A DNA stretch of 64,000 nucleotides from Natronobacterium haloterrestre (GTDB taxonomy: Archaea; Halobacteriota; Halobacteria; Halobacteriales; Natrialbaceae), in the NCBI RefSeq assembly GCF_900112205.1, contig NZ_FOKW01000002.1, forward strand, positions 248,001 to 312,000, given 5' to 3'. This document shows positions 1 to 7,784 of this stretch, piece by piece. A program made the translations under genes and the position numbers. The stretch's first letter is position 1; every line of letters starts with the position of its first letter. The notes beneath the pieces are model-generated. The model saw only the letters and a program-made list of their open reading frames with translations, ran no database searches and had not been told where the DNA came from.

Positions 1-1108
1 GGGAGAGATAGGTATCTGCTACGTTCTTGGCTGCGATGTAGTCCGCGTGACCTCGGCAGCCACACTCCTGACATTCGAACTGATCGCGTGACGTTCGATT
101 GTTTTCGTGCACGAATCCGCATTCGGGACACCGCCGGCTCGTATTCCTCGGGGACGTGGTGTCGACGAACAGTCCTGCAGCCCTCGCCTTGTATTTCACG
201 TACTCGTAGAGCGTGTCGAACGCCCACTCCGAGTGCCAGTCTGCTTCCGGAAGCCGATCACGGATACCGTCCAGTTCTTCGAAAACGATACCGTCACAGC
301 CGTGTCCTCGAGCTTCGTCGACGATACCGTTTGCCACGTCGTGGAGGGCGTGCTTTATGTACTCGGATTCGCGAGCACTCACACGCTCGAGCGTTCGATA
401 GGCGTTTCGTGTTCCTTGCGCCTGTAGACCGTAGCGCACTCGCTCGAACTCGCGGCGTGCATGGCTCAGTTCGCCAGCCGAGAAAAACTGTGCAGTACTG
501 GTAACCGCAATCTCGGCCACCCCGAGATCCACTCCGAGAACCGTTCCGTTCTCGATCGGTGGATCGGTTCGTTTCGGTGTTCGAAATCCGAGGTGGAGAA
601 ACCAGTCACCGTCCCGGTAGTGGAGCGTCGATTCCGTCAGTTCCCACTCGTCGTCCTCGAGATACTGGTACTGGTAGCCATCGTCGTCGGGGAGTTCGAG
701 ACGTGCACGAACTCGAGAATGGGAATCACACGTCGCGAGCGACACTTCTTCTTCCTCTTCGAACACGGTCATCGTCCGCGCGTCGAACGTCATTGACTCC
801 GACGTGAACTCGGGTCGAGTAGCGTGCTTTCCGTCTTTCCTGCGTTCGATCCCCGACTTGATCGCGCGGGCAACGTGATGAGTCGCGAGAACCGCGTGTT
901 GGCTCCCGAGTTCGGTTTCTTCTCGGATCCGATCGTACGCGAGACGTTGGACGGCGGATGCACAATCACACGTTCCCCACGCCATCCTCGATGCGATATT
1001 ACACGCTTCGAGCCACTCGGAGATCGTCCGTTCGAGTAGTTCTGACTGTGACGATGAGACTGATACACGGGTAATAGCGGTGCGACGCTGGTACTCGTCT
1101 CCCGTCAC
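1..1108 (-). CDS. tnpB: TnpB-family RNA-guided nuclease/transposase-associated protein, 3' end beyond window
   Basis: The minus strand is open from a GTG at 1108 to the window edge (369 codons) with no stop, so the C-terminus is missing. RuvC-like residues are visible: the Asp in GVDLGVAEIAV, the Glu in FEELDGIRD and the Asp in HADYIAAKN. A zinc finger CPEC...CQEC lies between the second and third. An in-frame TAA twelve bases upstream fixes the 5' boundary and GTG is the first start after it. No tnpA lies upstream, so this is an orphan, IS1341-type arrangement. In characterised TnpB systems the guide RNA overlaps the 3' end, which here lies off the left edge. Catalytic residues are intact, so activity is possible but unproven. 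Confidence 0.9.
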   Translation of the reverse strand, partial: MTGDEYQRRTAITRVSVSSSQSELLERTISEWLEACNIASRMAWGTCDCASAVQRLAYDRIREETELGSQHAVLATHHVARAIKSGIERRKDGKHATRPEFTSESMTFDARTMTVFEEEEEVSLATCDSHSRVRARLELPDDDGYQYQYLEDDEWELTESTLHYRDGDWFLHLGFRTPKRTDPPIENGTVLGVDLGVAEIAVTSTAQFFSAGELSHARREFERVRYGLQAQGTRNAYRTLERVSARESEYIKHALHDVANGIVDEARGHGCDGIVFEELDGIRDRLPEADWHSEWAFDTLYEYVKYKARAAGLFVDTTSPRNTSRRCPECGFVHENNRTSRDQFECQECGCRGHADYIAAKNVADTYLS

Positions 1109-1228
1109 TATGACGACGTTCCTGCGTTATTACTGATAAAGTCTCGACCGATCGACGACTGCTTTTGATTGACCAACGTTCTCTCGAACTGGAAACCTCT
1201 CGACCAAAACTACTGTATTCGAAAAGAA

Positions 1229-1309
1229 CGCCAGGACTGGGATTTGAACCCAGAATCCCAAAGGGAACACGCTTTCCAGGCGTGCGCCTTACCGTTCGGC
1301 CATCCTGGC
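1229..1309 (-). tRNA. tRNA-Ser, anticodon GGA
   Basis: Read on the minus strand, acceptor arms GCCAGGA and TCCTGGC pair over seven base pairs and are followed by discriminator G, usual for serine. The anticodon stem CACGC/GCGTG closes a CTGGAAA loop, giving anticodon GGA. A long class II variable arm containing TTCCCTTTGGGA follows, then a T arm with GGTTCAAATCC. CCA is not encoded, as is common in archaea. A T-rich run directly downstream (TTCTTTTC) may terminate transcription. Confidence 0.96.
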
Positions 1310-1336
1310 TCGAGTGCACCTAGCCACGTCCGTCGT

Positions 1337-1585
1337 TTAACTCTTACTTTTGTCGTCGCCGTGTGCCTCGGTTTCGCCCCCCACACGCGCCGACCGGGCG
1401 GCGAGTCGCGGCTCGAGGACGTACGCGCTGGCGGTCGTCGCGACGCCGACGAGCGCGGCCACGGCCGCACCGCGGGGAACCGTCAGCAGGGGCTCGACGA
1501 CCAGGGCGTATCCCTGGAGGAGCACCAGGAACGTCATGAACCCGACCGCTCCCCACAGGAGGGCGGATTTGGTGCGCCGTTCCAT
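1337..1585 (-). CDS. small two-helix membrane protein downstream of ridA
   Basis: An 82-residue protein from ATG 1585. Two hydrophobic segments (roughly residues 6-27 and 35-55) are followed by a charged, Lys/Asp-rich cytoplasmic-type tail. A TTG at 1615 would add ten residues and overlap the ridA stop codon. I prefer the ATG because the purine run AGAGAG directly precedes it and the first helix then starts near the N-terminus. It is probably co-transcribed with ridA. Function is unknown and I recognise no catalytic motif. Confidence 0.75.
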   Translation of the reverse strand: MERRTKSALLWGAVGFMTFLVLLQGYALVVEPLLTVPRGAAVAALVGVATTASAYVLEPRLAARSARVGGETEAHGDDKSKS

Positions 1586-1607
1586 CTCTCTCGGACTCGT
1601 GGGGCCG

Positions 1608-1988
1608 TCAGTCAAGCGAGGCGATGGCCTCGATCTCTACGCCGACGCCCTTCGGGAGCGCGGCCACCTCGACGGCGCTGCGGGCCGGCGGCTCGGCGTC
1701 GAAGTAGTCGGCGTAGGTTTCGTTCATCGCGTCGAAGTCCTCGATGTCGTCGAGGAACACCGTCACCTTGAGCACGTCCTCGAGGTCGGCGCCTTCCTCC
1801 TCGAGGATCGCCGAGAGGTTCTCCAGTGCCTGCTCGGTCTGGGCCTCGATGGGCTCGTCGTCGAGCAGGTCGCCGTCGGGGGTCATCGGGATCTGGCCGG
1901 CGGTAAAGAGAACGTCGCCGTCGTTGGTCGCCTGGCTGTACGCGCCGACGGCCGCGGGGGCCGCGTCGGTGTCGGTGATGCGTTTCAT
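1608..1988 (-). CDS. ridA: RidA/YjgF family enamine-imine deaminase
   Basis: A 126-residue protein of usual family length. It carries the family signature GAYSQA near residue 16 and the conserved Arg (R103, in PARSAVEV) and Glu (E120, in VEIEAIA) of the inter-subunit pocket. RidA hydrolyses reactive 2-aminoacrylate and 2-aminocrotonate to 2-oxoacids and ammonia. Threonine ammonia-lyase, a source of these intermediates, lies directly upstream on the same strand, which supports the role. A TATA-like CTTTAAGCC about 25-28 bp upstream of the ATG suggests a separate promoter and a nearly leaderless transcript. Confidence 0.95.
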   Translation of the reverse strand: MKRITDTDAAPAAVGAYSQATNDGDVLFTAGQIPMTPDGDLLDDEPIEAQTEQALENLSAILEEEGADLEDVLKVTVFLDDIEDFDAMNETYADYFDAEPPARSAVEVAALPKGVGVEIEAIASLD

Positions 1989-2025
1989 ACCCGGTACCTT
2001 TCGGCGAGTGGGCTTAAAGGCAGGC

Positions 2026-2049
2026 GAATCGGAATCGGAGTCGGAATCG
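2026..2049. repeat. hexanucleotide tandem repeat (GAATCG)4 with one variant unit
   Basis: Four units read GAATCG, GAATCG, GAGTCG, GAATCG. They sit between the ilvA stop and the TATA-like box of ridA, so they fall in the upstream promoter region of ridA. The same hexamer recurs in coding form around 11285-11305. Confidence 0.8.
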
Positions 2050-2058
2050 AAGCCGCGC

Positions 2059-3270
2059 TCAGACCAGCACGTCGACGTCGTACCCCTCCTCGCGGAGGTC
2101 CGCGAGGAACTCCTCGACGTGGTCGGGGCCGCGCATCTCGAGTTCGATCTCGACCTCGGTGTCGTTGAGCTCGACGCCCCGCGAAGTTCGGTCGTGGTGG
2201 ATCGCGTAGATGTTCGCCTGATGGGCGGTGAAGATCTCGAGCAGGTCCTCGAGCGCGCCCGGTTGATCCGAGAGGATGGTCCGGATCTTCAGGTAGCGCC
2301 CGGTCTCGACGAGGCCGCGGACGATGACGTTGGTGAGGGTGTTGAGGTCGATGTTGCCGCCACACAGCGCCGGGACGATCGTCTCGTCCTCGTCGTAGTC
2401 GAACTTCTCGAAGAGGACGGCAGCAAGCGCCACCGCGCCGGCCCCCTCGACCACCGTCTTCGACCGCTCGAGCAGGTGGACGATGGCCATCGCGATCTCG
2501 GGGTCCGAGACGGTGACCACCTCGTCGACCCGCTCCTGGATGTGCGGGAAGGTCCGTTCGCCGACGCTGCGGGTCGCGATCCCGTCGGCGATCGTGTCGA
2601 CGCCCTCGAGCGTGACCCGTTCGCCTTTCTCGAGCGATGGGGCGGCGCTGGAGGCCCCTTCGGCCTGGACGCCGATCACGCGCGCGTCGGGTTTCTCCCC
2701 TTTGATCGCCGTCGCGATGCCGCTGATGAGGCCGCCGCCGCCGATCGGGACGACGACCGTCTCGACCTCCGGACAGTCCTCCAGGATCTCGAGGCCGATC
2801 GTCCCCTGGCCGGCCATCACGTCCTCGTCGTCGAACGCGTGGAGGTAGGTGCGACCCTCCTCGCGCTCGATCTCGTGGGCGCGCTCGGCGGCCTCGTTGT
2901 AGTCGTCCCCCTCGAGGACGACCTCGGCCCCGTAGTTGCGCGTGGCCTTGACCTTCGAGATCGGGGCGTGTTCGGGCATCACGATCTTCGCGTCGACCCC
3001 CTGGCGCGTGGCCGCGAGCGCGACGCCCTGGGCGTGGTTACCCGCGCTCGCCGTGACGACGCCCGCCTCCCGCTGGTCCTCGGAGAGGGTCGCGATCCGG
3101 TTGGTCGCCCCGCGGATCTTGAACGCCCCCGTCCGCTGGAAGTTCTCCAGTTTCAGGTGGACGTCAGCGCCTGTCATCGACGAGTACGTGTGCGAGTACT
3201 CGAGCGGTGTATGGCGGGACGTCTCCCGTACCCGCTCTCGCGCCTCGAGAATGTCGTCGAGTTCGAGCAT
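2059..3270 (-). CDS. ilvA: threonine ammonia-lyase (biosynthetic, ACT-domain)
   Basis: A 403-residue PLP enzyme converting threonine to 2-oxobutanoate and ammonia for isoleucine synthesis. The PLP lysine is K51 in RTGAFKIRG. A glycine-rich phosphate loop VPIGGGGLISG lies near residue 177, and the Ser/Asn-rich cofactor motif SAGNHAQG near 115. Residues from about 325 form an ACT domain (TILSDQPGALEDLLEIF), implying allosteric control by an amino acid. Length matches the TdcB/IlvA-with-ACT class. A TATA-like AATATTAC about 25-30 bp upstream of ATG 3270 supports the start. RidA follows on the same strand. Confidence 0.95.
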   Translation of the reverse strand: MLELDDILEARERVRETSRHTPLEYSHTYSSMTGADVHLKLENFQRTGAFKIRGATNRIATLSEDQREAGVVTASAGNHAQGVALAATRQGVDAKIVMPEHAPISKVKATRNYGAEVVLEGDDYNEAAERAHEIEREEGRTYLHAFDDEDVMAGQGTIGLEILEDCPEVETVVVPIGGGGLISGIATAIKGEKPDARVIGVQAEGASSAAPSLEKGERVTLEGVDTIADGIATRSVGERTFPHIQERVDEVVTVSDPEIAMAIVHLLERSKTVVEGAGAVALAAVLFEKFDYDEDETIVPALCGGNIDLNTLTNVIVRGLVETGRYLKIRTILSDQPGALEDLLEIFTAHQANIYAIHHDRTSRGVELNDTEVEIELEMRGPDHVEEFLADLREEGYDVDVLV

Positions 3271-3607
3271 ACGTCCGAGTTTTCGGCCACCCTCGTAATA
3301 TTGTTGGGATCAGGCCGACGGCTCCGCCGTAGTGTTACGGAACGGCACCGCTGACGGCACGAATCGCACAAACCGTACGTCGACGGACGGGAGCGGTTGA
3401 CCCCGGTCCGTCGGCTGGCGATGTTAGGACGGGAAAGTGCTGCCGGGTGCGGGCAGCACGACAGGGAATACACGGCGTGTGACGTGCGAGTGTAGACGGG
3501 GACGCCGAGAACATAAAACCCACCCCTCCGGACTGGAAGTGAAAGTGCAAGACGGCGTCGGGGTGAATCGCCCGTCTGACGGCCGACAGACGATCGACAG
3601 ACGACCG
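3271..3607. other. 337-bp intergenic region with two strong hairpins
   Basis: No convincing protein gene is present; short ORFs here have low-complexity Arg-rich translations. Two strong inverted repeats stand out. The first is CGACGGAC (3381-3388) with GTCCGTCG (3406-3413). The second is GTGCTGCC (3437-3444) with GGCAGCAC (3452-3459), closing a 7-nt loop. A 10-bp direct repeat CGACAGACGA lies at 3584-3593 and 3595-3604, just 3' of the next gene's stop codon. I find no tRNA, RNase P or SRP signature. An undescribed structured RNA is possible. Confidence 0.45.
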
Positions 3608-4054
3608 TCATTCGTCACTGTGTAACACGACGTTGGTCCGCTCGAGATAGCGCCGAACGCGCGCGGTAAACGGCCCGTCGCCCGGCCAGTCGACCCGGTC
3701 GGCGACGCCGAGGCGGGCGGGGTCGCCGACGTAGACCGCGAGGGTCGCGTCGTCCTCCTGGCTTCCGTCCACCGCGCTCGCCGCATCCGTCTTCCAGGGA
3801 ACCGACACCCGGACGTACAACCCGTCCTCGACCCCCTCGTACCGATCCAGGCGCTCGAGCCCCACGTCGTCGACCGCCAGCAGTCGCCCGTCGACGCGTC
3901 CGCCCGGTGCCAGCGTCGGATACCGCCCGTCGACGCGGTGTAGCCCCTCGAGGGTTGCTCGACCCTGGAGTTCGTATCGGGCCGGTGGCTCGCCCTCGAG
4001 GACGGCCTCGACGCGGTCGGGGTCGGTCAGCGTTCCGTAGACGAAGACGTACAC
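3608..4054 (-). CDS. gamma-glutamylcyclotransferase-like (AIG2/BtrG fold) protein
   Basis: A 148-residue protein from a GTG start, beginning with the signature VYGTL (residues 5-9) of the gamma-glutamylcyclotransferase fold. It contains LDRYEG, whose Glu (E73) matches the family's catalytic acid. Family members release 5-oxoproline or a related lactam from gamma-glutamyl amines; the natural substrate here is unknown. Halophilic archaea use gamma-glutamylcysteine rather than glutathione, so that is a candidate (inference). It is transcribed away from the PGF-CTERM gene at 4163, with which it shares a short divergent promoter region. Confidence 0.85.
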   Translation of the reverse strand: MYVFVYGTLTDPDRVEAVLEGEPPARYELQGRATLEGLHRVDGRYPTLAPGGRVDGRLLAVDDVGLERLDRYEGVEDGLYVRVSVPWKTDAASAVDGSQEDDATLAVYVGDPARLGVADRVDWPGDGPFTARVRRYLERTNVVLHSDE

Positions 4055-4132
4055 GTTCGCCTCTCGAACATCGGGCTACTTGTGTTCGAAGGGTCGTCGT
4101 GGAGTCTCGATCCATCATATCAGCACACAAAA

Positions 4133-4143
4133 CACTTATAATA
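4133..4143 (+). promoter_or_regulatory. TATA-like box of the PGF-CTERM gene
   Basis: The A+T-rich stretch CACTTATAATATC is centred about 25 bp before ATG 4163. This spacing predicts transcription starting at or just before the start codon, a leaderless mRNA as is common in haloarchaea. Confidence 0.6.
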
Positions 4144-4162
4144 TCGGTAGGGAACCACGACC

Positions 4163-5242
4163 ATGAATCGCGAGCTTGCCCTGAGCGGTGCCGCGCTCGC
4201 CGTCGCAGTCCTCGCGCTCGCGACGCTTGCCCTCTCCGGCGCTGTCGCCGACCCCGCCGAACCCGATGCCGAATCGAAAATCGAAGGCCACGCGTCGCTG
4301 CTCGAGGTAACGATCGCCGCCGACGACGTCTCCGGCGAAACGGTCTCGCTCGAGATCGACAGCTACCTCGAACACCGCGGTCAACCGGTCGAGAACGTCA
4401 CGGTCGTCCACCGGGCGACCGATACCGACACCGATCTGGTCGAGGACGAGACCTCCCGCGAGGTCGGTACCCTCGAAGATGGCGGCGAGACCGTCGCCAC
4501 CGCGACCGTCGACGTCCCCCGGGAGGGGAGCTACGCCCTCGAGACCTTCGTCTACGCCGACGGCACGCGAACGGAATCGGCCACCCACCGGGTCTACGGC
4601 GTCGACGCCCTGACGCCGGCCTACGCCGACTCGAGTCTGGAGTTTCACCGCTTCGGCGGCGAGGACGGCCTCCTCACGGACGTGCCCGCCATCGAGTACT
4701 CCGTCGTCGACACGGACGACGAGGCCGGCGAGGCGACCGTCGAGGTGACGGGCTATCTCACCAACGCGGGCGACGACCCCGCCGACGACCTCGAACTCGA
4801 ACTGAAGGCTCGCCAGGCCGACTCGAACGTCGTCGCCGACGCGGACACCGTGTCGGTCCCGGCGGTCGATCCCGGCAAGACCGCGACGCCATCGACCGAA
4901 CTCGAGGTGGCCGACGAGTACGCCTACTACCTCGACGCGGTGCTCTGGCACGACGGAACGATCGTCGCGACCGACCGCGCGGTCGCCGACCTCGGCCCCG
5001 ACGGGAACGAGACGGATGCGACGTTCGAGACGGCCGACTTCGAGGAGGACGACGGCTTCGAGACGACCGCGGCCGACGCCGGCGATGCGGAGAACGGCAA
5101 CGCCGCGGACGAGGCTGCGAGTGCAGACGCGGAAGAGGATCGCGGCACCGACGGAACGCCCGGGTTCGGGATCGTCTCGACCGCGTTCGCGGCTCTCGCC
5201 GCGATAACTGCCCTCGCAGCGACCCGAACGATCGACCGCTAA
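4163..5242 (+). CDS. DUF7490-like, PGF-CTERM-anchored surface protein
   Basis: A 359-residue exported protein. Residues about 6-29 form an N-terminal signal/transmembrane segment. Two beta-rich domains of similar build follow, with NVTVVHRATDTDTD-like and DLELELKARQADS-like strands. An acidic low-complexity stalk (about 290-330) is followed by a C-terminal PGF motif, a hydrophobic helix and a short basic end. That tripartite tail is the PGF-CTERM signal processed by archaeosortase A and replaced by a lipid anchor, so the protein should sit on the outer cell surface. The DUF7490 assignment is from memory of the family. Function is unknown. The next gene starts 12 bp downstream. Confidence 0.82.
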   Translation: MNRELALSGAALAVAVLALATLALSGAVADPAEPDAESKIEGHASLLEVTIAADDVSGETVSLEIDSYLEHRGQPVENVTVVHRATDTDTDLVEDETSREVGTLEDGGETVATATVDVPREGSYALETFVYADGTRTESATHRVYGVDALTPAYADSSLEFHRFGGEDGLLTDVPAIEYSVVDTDDEAGEATVEVTGYLTNAGDDPADDLELELKARQADSNVVADADTVSVPAVDPGKTATPSTELEVADEYAYYLDAVLWHDGTIVATDRAVADLGPDGNETDATFETADFEEDDGFETTAADAGDAENGNAADEAASADAEEDRGTDGTPGFGIVSTAFAALAAITALAATRTIDR

Positions 5243-5253
5243 CCTGGACTGCC

Positions 5254-5670
5254 ATGACCGATACGCCATCCACTACTCCGACGGACCAGACTGCAACGAC
5301 CGACGCGACCGACGCAAACGACCCGACGACCGAAGTGTTCGACGGCCTCGAGGGCCAGGGCGAGGGCGAGAGCGAAAAGCCCCGGAAACCGAACCCCTCG
5401 AGCCCGCCCGAACGCCCGGACGTCGACGATCGCCGCGGCCGCATCGACCTCGAGGCTGCGACGATCCGGCGCTACCTCGCCTGGGGTGCGCTGGCGGTGT
5501 GCTCGGTGCTCGCGGTCGTCGCGACCGTCCGGCTCTACGGGAGCGTCACGGCGGCGATCGACCTCTGGGTGACGGAGCGCTATCAGCCGCTGATGCGGGC
5601 CGCGTTCAACGTCGTGGTGTTGCTCGGCTCGCTGACCGGCATTTCGCTGGTCCTCCGGGAGCTGAATTGA
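5254..5670 (+). CDS. hypothetical membrane protein with disordered N-terminus
   Basis: A 138-residue protein. About 60 residues of Thr/Asp/Pro-rich disorder come first, then a basic segment (ATIRRYLAW) and two hydrophobic helices near residues 70-90 and 110-135. It follows the PGF-CTERM gene by 12 bp and is probably co-transcribed with it, so a role at the membrane alongside that surface protein is possible (inference). I do not recognise the family with certainty. Its stop codon lies inside a pentanucleotide repeat. Confidence 0.8.
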   Translation: MTDTPSTTPTDQTATTDATDANDPTTEVFDGLEGQGEGESEKPRKPNPSSPPERPDVDDRRGRIDLEAATIRRYLAWGALAVCSVLAVVATVRLYGSVTAAIDLWVTERYQPLMRAAFNVVVLLGSLTGISLVLRELN

Positions 5671-5690
5671 ACTGAACTGAACTGAACTGA
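5661..5690. repeat. pentanucleotide repeat, (ACTGA)4 preceded by two variant units
   Basis: Units read GCTGA, ATTGA, then ACTGA four times. The TGA stop of the upstream gene is the end of the second unit. Because the unit is not a multiple of three, gain or loss of units past the stop would leave the protein unchanged. Confidence 0.85.
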
Positions 5691-5816
5691 TCCGGGAAGT
5701 CGCCGACCACCGGCCGAGAGGAGCACAGCCTCTTTACGGGAACCGTTCGTTCCGACGGACGATGGGTTCTCGAGAGGACGGGGCCTCGAACAGTTCAACG
5801 GGGGTTTCTGACCCAG

Positions 5817-6254
5817 TTGTCCGACCGTTCGGATACGTCGAAACGGACAGTCGTCCGTCGTATCGGCGATCGGGACCTCTACCTGGGCAACAAATTCGCG
5901 GCGATTCCCGGGGAACACCCCGAGGAGTTCGACTTCGTGATTTCGGCGACCGACGAGGCGTTCCCCCGTACGACACATCATCGGCCCCTGATCGATGGCT
6001 CCGGGAACGAGTAGGCTGATTTCGAGGCTGCCGTCGATACCGCTCGGACGCTGTTCGATGCAGATGGTCGTTTGCTGATCCACTGTAAGGCTGGCATCTC
6101 TCGCAGCAGTACGCTCGTTGCGACGGCGATAGCGGCCGAAGAGGATCGGCGCTTCCGCGAAGCGCTACGCATCGTTCAGGAGGCTCGACCGTTTGCGATG
6201 CCCAACCCCGCCCTCCACGAGTTGGCAGTCGTGTACCTGGCGGCGAACGGATAA
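5817..6254 (+). pseudogene. dual-specificity protein phosphatase, interrupted by an in-frame amber codon
   Basis: A single reading frame encodes a compact dual-specificity phosphatase: RRIGDRDLYLGNKFAAIP at the N-terminus, a FVISATDE strand, and the P-loop HCKAGISRSS containing the catalytic Cys and Arg, then a helical end. A TAG at 6012-6014 splits it after PLIDGSGNE; the preceding and following parts stay in frame. One base change from TGG (Trp) would explain it. No ATG fits the frame; the nearest start is TTG 5817, while a promoter-spaced ATG at 5762 is out of frame. So the 5' end may also be damaged. The alternative is a sequencing error or recent null allele. Confidence 0.8.
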
Positions 6255-6321
6255 ACCGACGATAGTGACCGTCGCGGTGTCGATCGAAATCCGGCTCTCT
6301 CGGTTACGTCCGGGCACCAGC

Positions 6322-6362
6322 GAACCAGCGACGAAACGGGATAAGAACCAGCGACGAAACGG
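6322..6362. repeat. 18-bp direct repeat downstream of citrate synthase
   Basis: Two identical copies of GAACCAGCGACGAAACGG occur at 6322-6339 and 6345-6362. They lie between the phosphatase remnant and the citrate synthase stop codon. No function is evident; they could be a relic of slippage. Confidence 0.75.
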
Positions 6363-6390
6363 AACAAAAACGATCCGCTCTCGAGGCGCG

Positions 6391-7539
6391 TTACCGCTCT
6401 CCCAGCGGGACGAACTCCTCCTCCTCGGAGCCCGTGTAGCGCGCTCGTGGTCGGATGAGGCGGTTGTCCTCCTGGTACTCGAGGACGTGGGCGATCCAGC
6501 CCCCGGCGCGGCTCATCGCGAAGATGGGCGTGTACATGTCGATCGGGATGCCGAGCTGGTAGTAGACCGACCCCGAGTAGAAGTCGACGTTCGGAGCGAT
6601 CCCCTTCTCGACGAGGCCCTTCTCCTCGGTGAGGTAGTCCTCGATCGTGGTCGTGATCTCGTACCACTTGTCGTCGCCGTTGTCGGCGAGTTCCTTGCTG
6701 CGTTCCTGGAGGATCTTCGCGCGGGGGTCTTTGACGTTGTAGACGCGGTGACCGAACCCGGGGATGCGCCGCCCCTCGTCGGTCGCCTCCTCGACCCACT
6801 CGAGCGGGTCCTTGCCGCTCTCGTCGATTTCCATCAGGACTTCCATGACGTCCTGGTTCGCCCCGCCGTGCAGCGGCCCGGACAGCGCCGCGACGCCGCC
6901 GGTGACCGCGCTGTAGATGTCGGCCATCGTCGAGCCGATCACCATCGAGGTAAACGTCGAGGCGTTCAGACCGTGGTCAGCGTGCAGGATCAGCGCCTGA
7001 TCGAACGTTTCGGCCGCGACGTCGTCCGGCTCCTCGCCGGTCAGCATGTAGAGGAAATTGGCGGCAAGCCCCAGATCGGGGTTCGGATCGACCGGCTCTT
7101 CGCCCAGCCGGTACCGCTCGAAGGCCGCGAGCGCGGTCGGGATCTTGGCGGTGATACGCCGCCCCTTCCGGAGCGTCGCATCGAGGTCGTCGGGGTCGGC
7201 CTCGTCTTCGGGTTCGTACGCCGAGAACATCGACACGGCCGTTCGAAGCGCCGCCATCGGCCGCTCGTCGGCCTCCGCGAGTCGCTCCATCGTCGCGAGG
7301 ACGTCGTCGTCGACCTCGCGTTCGGTCGCGATCGCGTCGGCGAACTCGGCGAGTTCGTCCTCGCCGGGCAGGCGGCCGTGCCAGAGGAGGTACAGCACTT
7401 CCTCGTAGCTTGCACCACGGGCGAGATCCTCGATCTCGTACCCGCGGTAGATCAGTCGTCCCTCGTCGCCGTCGATCGAGCTAAGATCCGACTCTGCGAC
7501 TAGGACACCCTCCAGCCCTTTTTTGAGGTCGTCTGCCAT
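6391..7539 (-). CDS. gltA: citrate synthase
   Basis: A 382-residue enzyme condensing acetyl-CoA with oxaloacetate at the entry of the TCA cycle. Catalytic motifs are present: LHADHGLNAST (first His), GFGHRVYNVKDPRA (second His and the Asp of the active site), and LSGPLHGGANQ. I start at ATG 7539 rather than the in-frame ATG at 7572 because an A+T-rich TATA-like element (CGATAATGC, near 7568-7577) lies about 30 bp upstream of 7539 and would overlap the longer start. Acetyl-CoA synthetase at 20.5 kb would supply its substrate during growth on acetate. Confidence 0.97.
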   Translation of the reverse strand: MADDLKKGLEGVLVAESDLSSIDGDEGRLIYRGYEIEDLARGASYEEVLYLLWHGRLPGEDELAEFADAIATEREVDDDVLATMERLAEADERPMAALRTAVSMFSAYEPEDEADPDDLDATLRKGRRITAKIPTALAAFERYRLGEEPVDPNPDLGLAANFLYMLTGEEPDDVAAETFDQALILHADHGLNASTFTSMVIGSTMADIYSAVTGGVAALSGPLHGGANQDVMEVLMEIDESGKDPLEWVEEATDEGRRIPGFGHRVYNVKDPRAKILQERSKELADNGDDKWYEITTTIEDYLTEEKGLVEKGIAPNVDFYSGSVYYQLGIPIDMYTPIFAMSRAGGWIAHVLEYQEDNRLIRPRARYTGSEEEEFVPLGER

Positions 7540-7784
7540 ACTCCGACCTTTCAGTCGCCCATGGAAAAGCATTATCGTTTGCCGTCCGTTTTCGCCCGTT
7601 CCGACGCACGTCCAGGCATATCAGGGGCGTACTTTCGGACAGGCGTTGCGTCACTGACTCCTCGAGTGTAGGTCTGTTTCGAAGGGCGTCCGCGCCGGAC
7701 AAAGATGTAGAATAATTGTGATAGATTCGTCCACTCCGGAACTACGCCTGACGGGGCTGTGCCGGGGGGACGTCCCCGCGACGA

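Noticed and set aside
3271-3607. RNase P RNA or SRP RNA in the long gap
   Set aside because: I found none of the conserved blocks, such as GAGGAAAGUC or the SRP helix 8 motif; only simple hairpins are present.
6012-6014. TAG as pyrrolysine or programmed read-through in the phosphatase
   Set aside because: No pyl genes, selenocysteine-like elements or read-through context are visible, and the gene also lacks a good start, so nonsense mutation is simpler.
5762-6019. ATG 5762 frame as the true start of the phosphatase
   Set aside because: It is out of frame with the conserved DSP region; without evidence for programmed shifting it cannot encode the enzyme, though its promoter spacing is noted.
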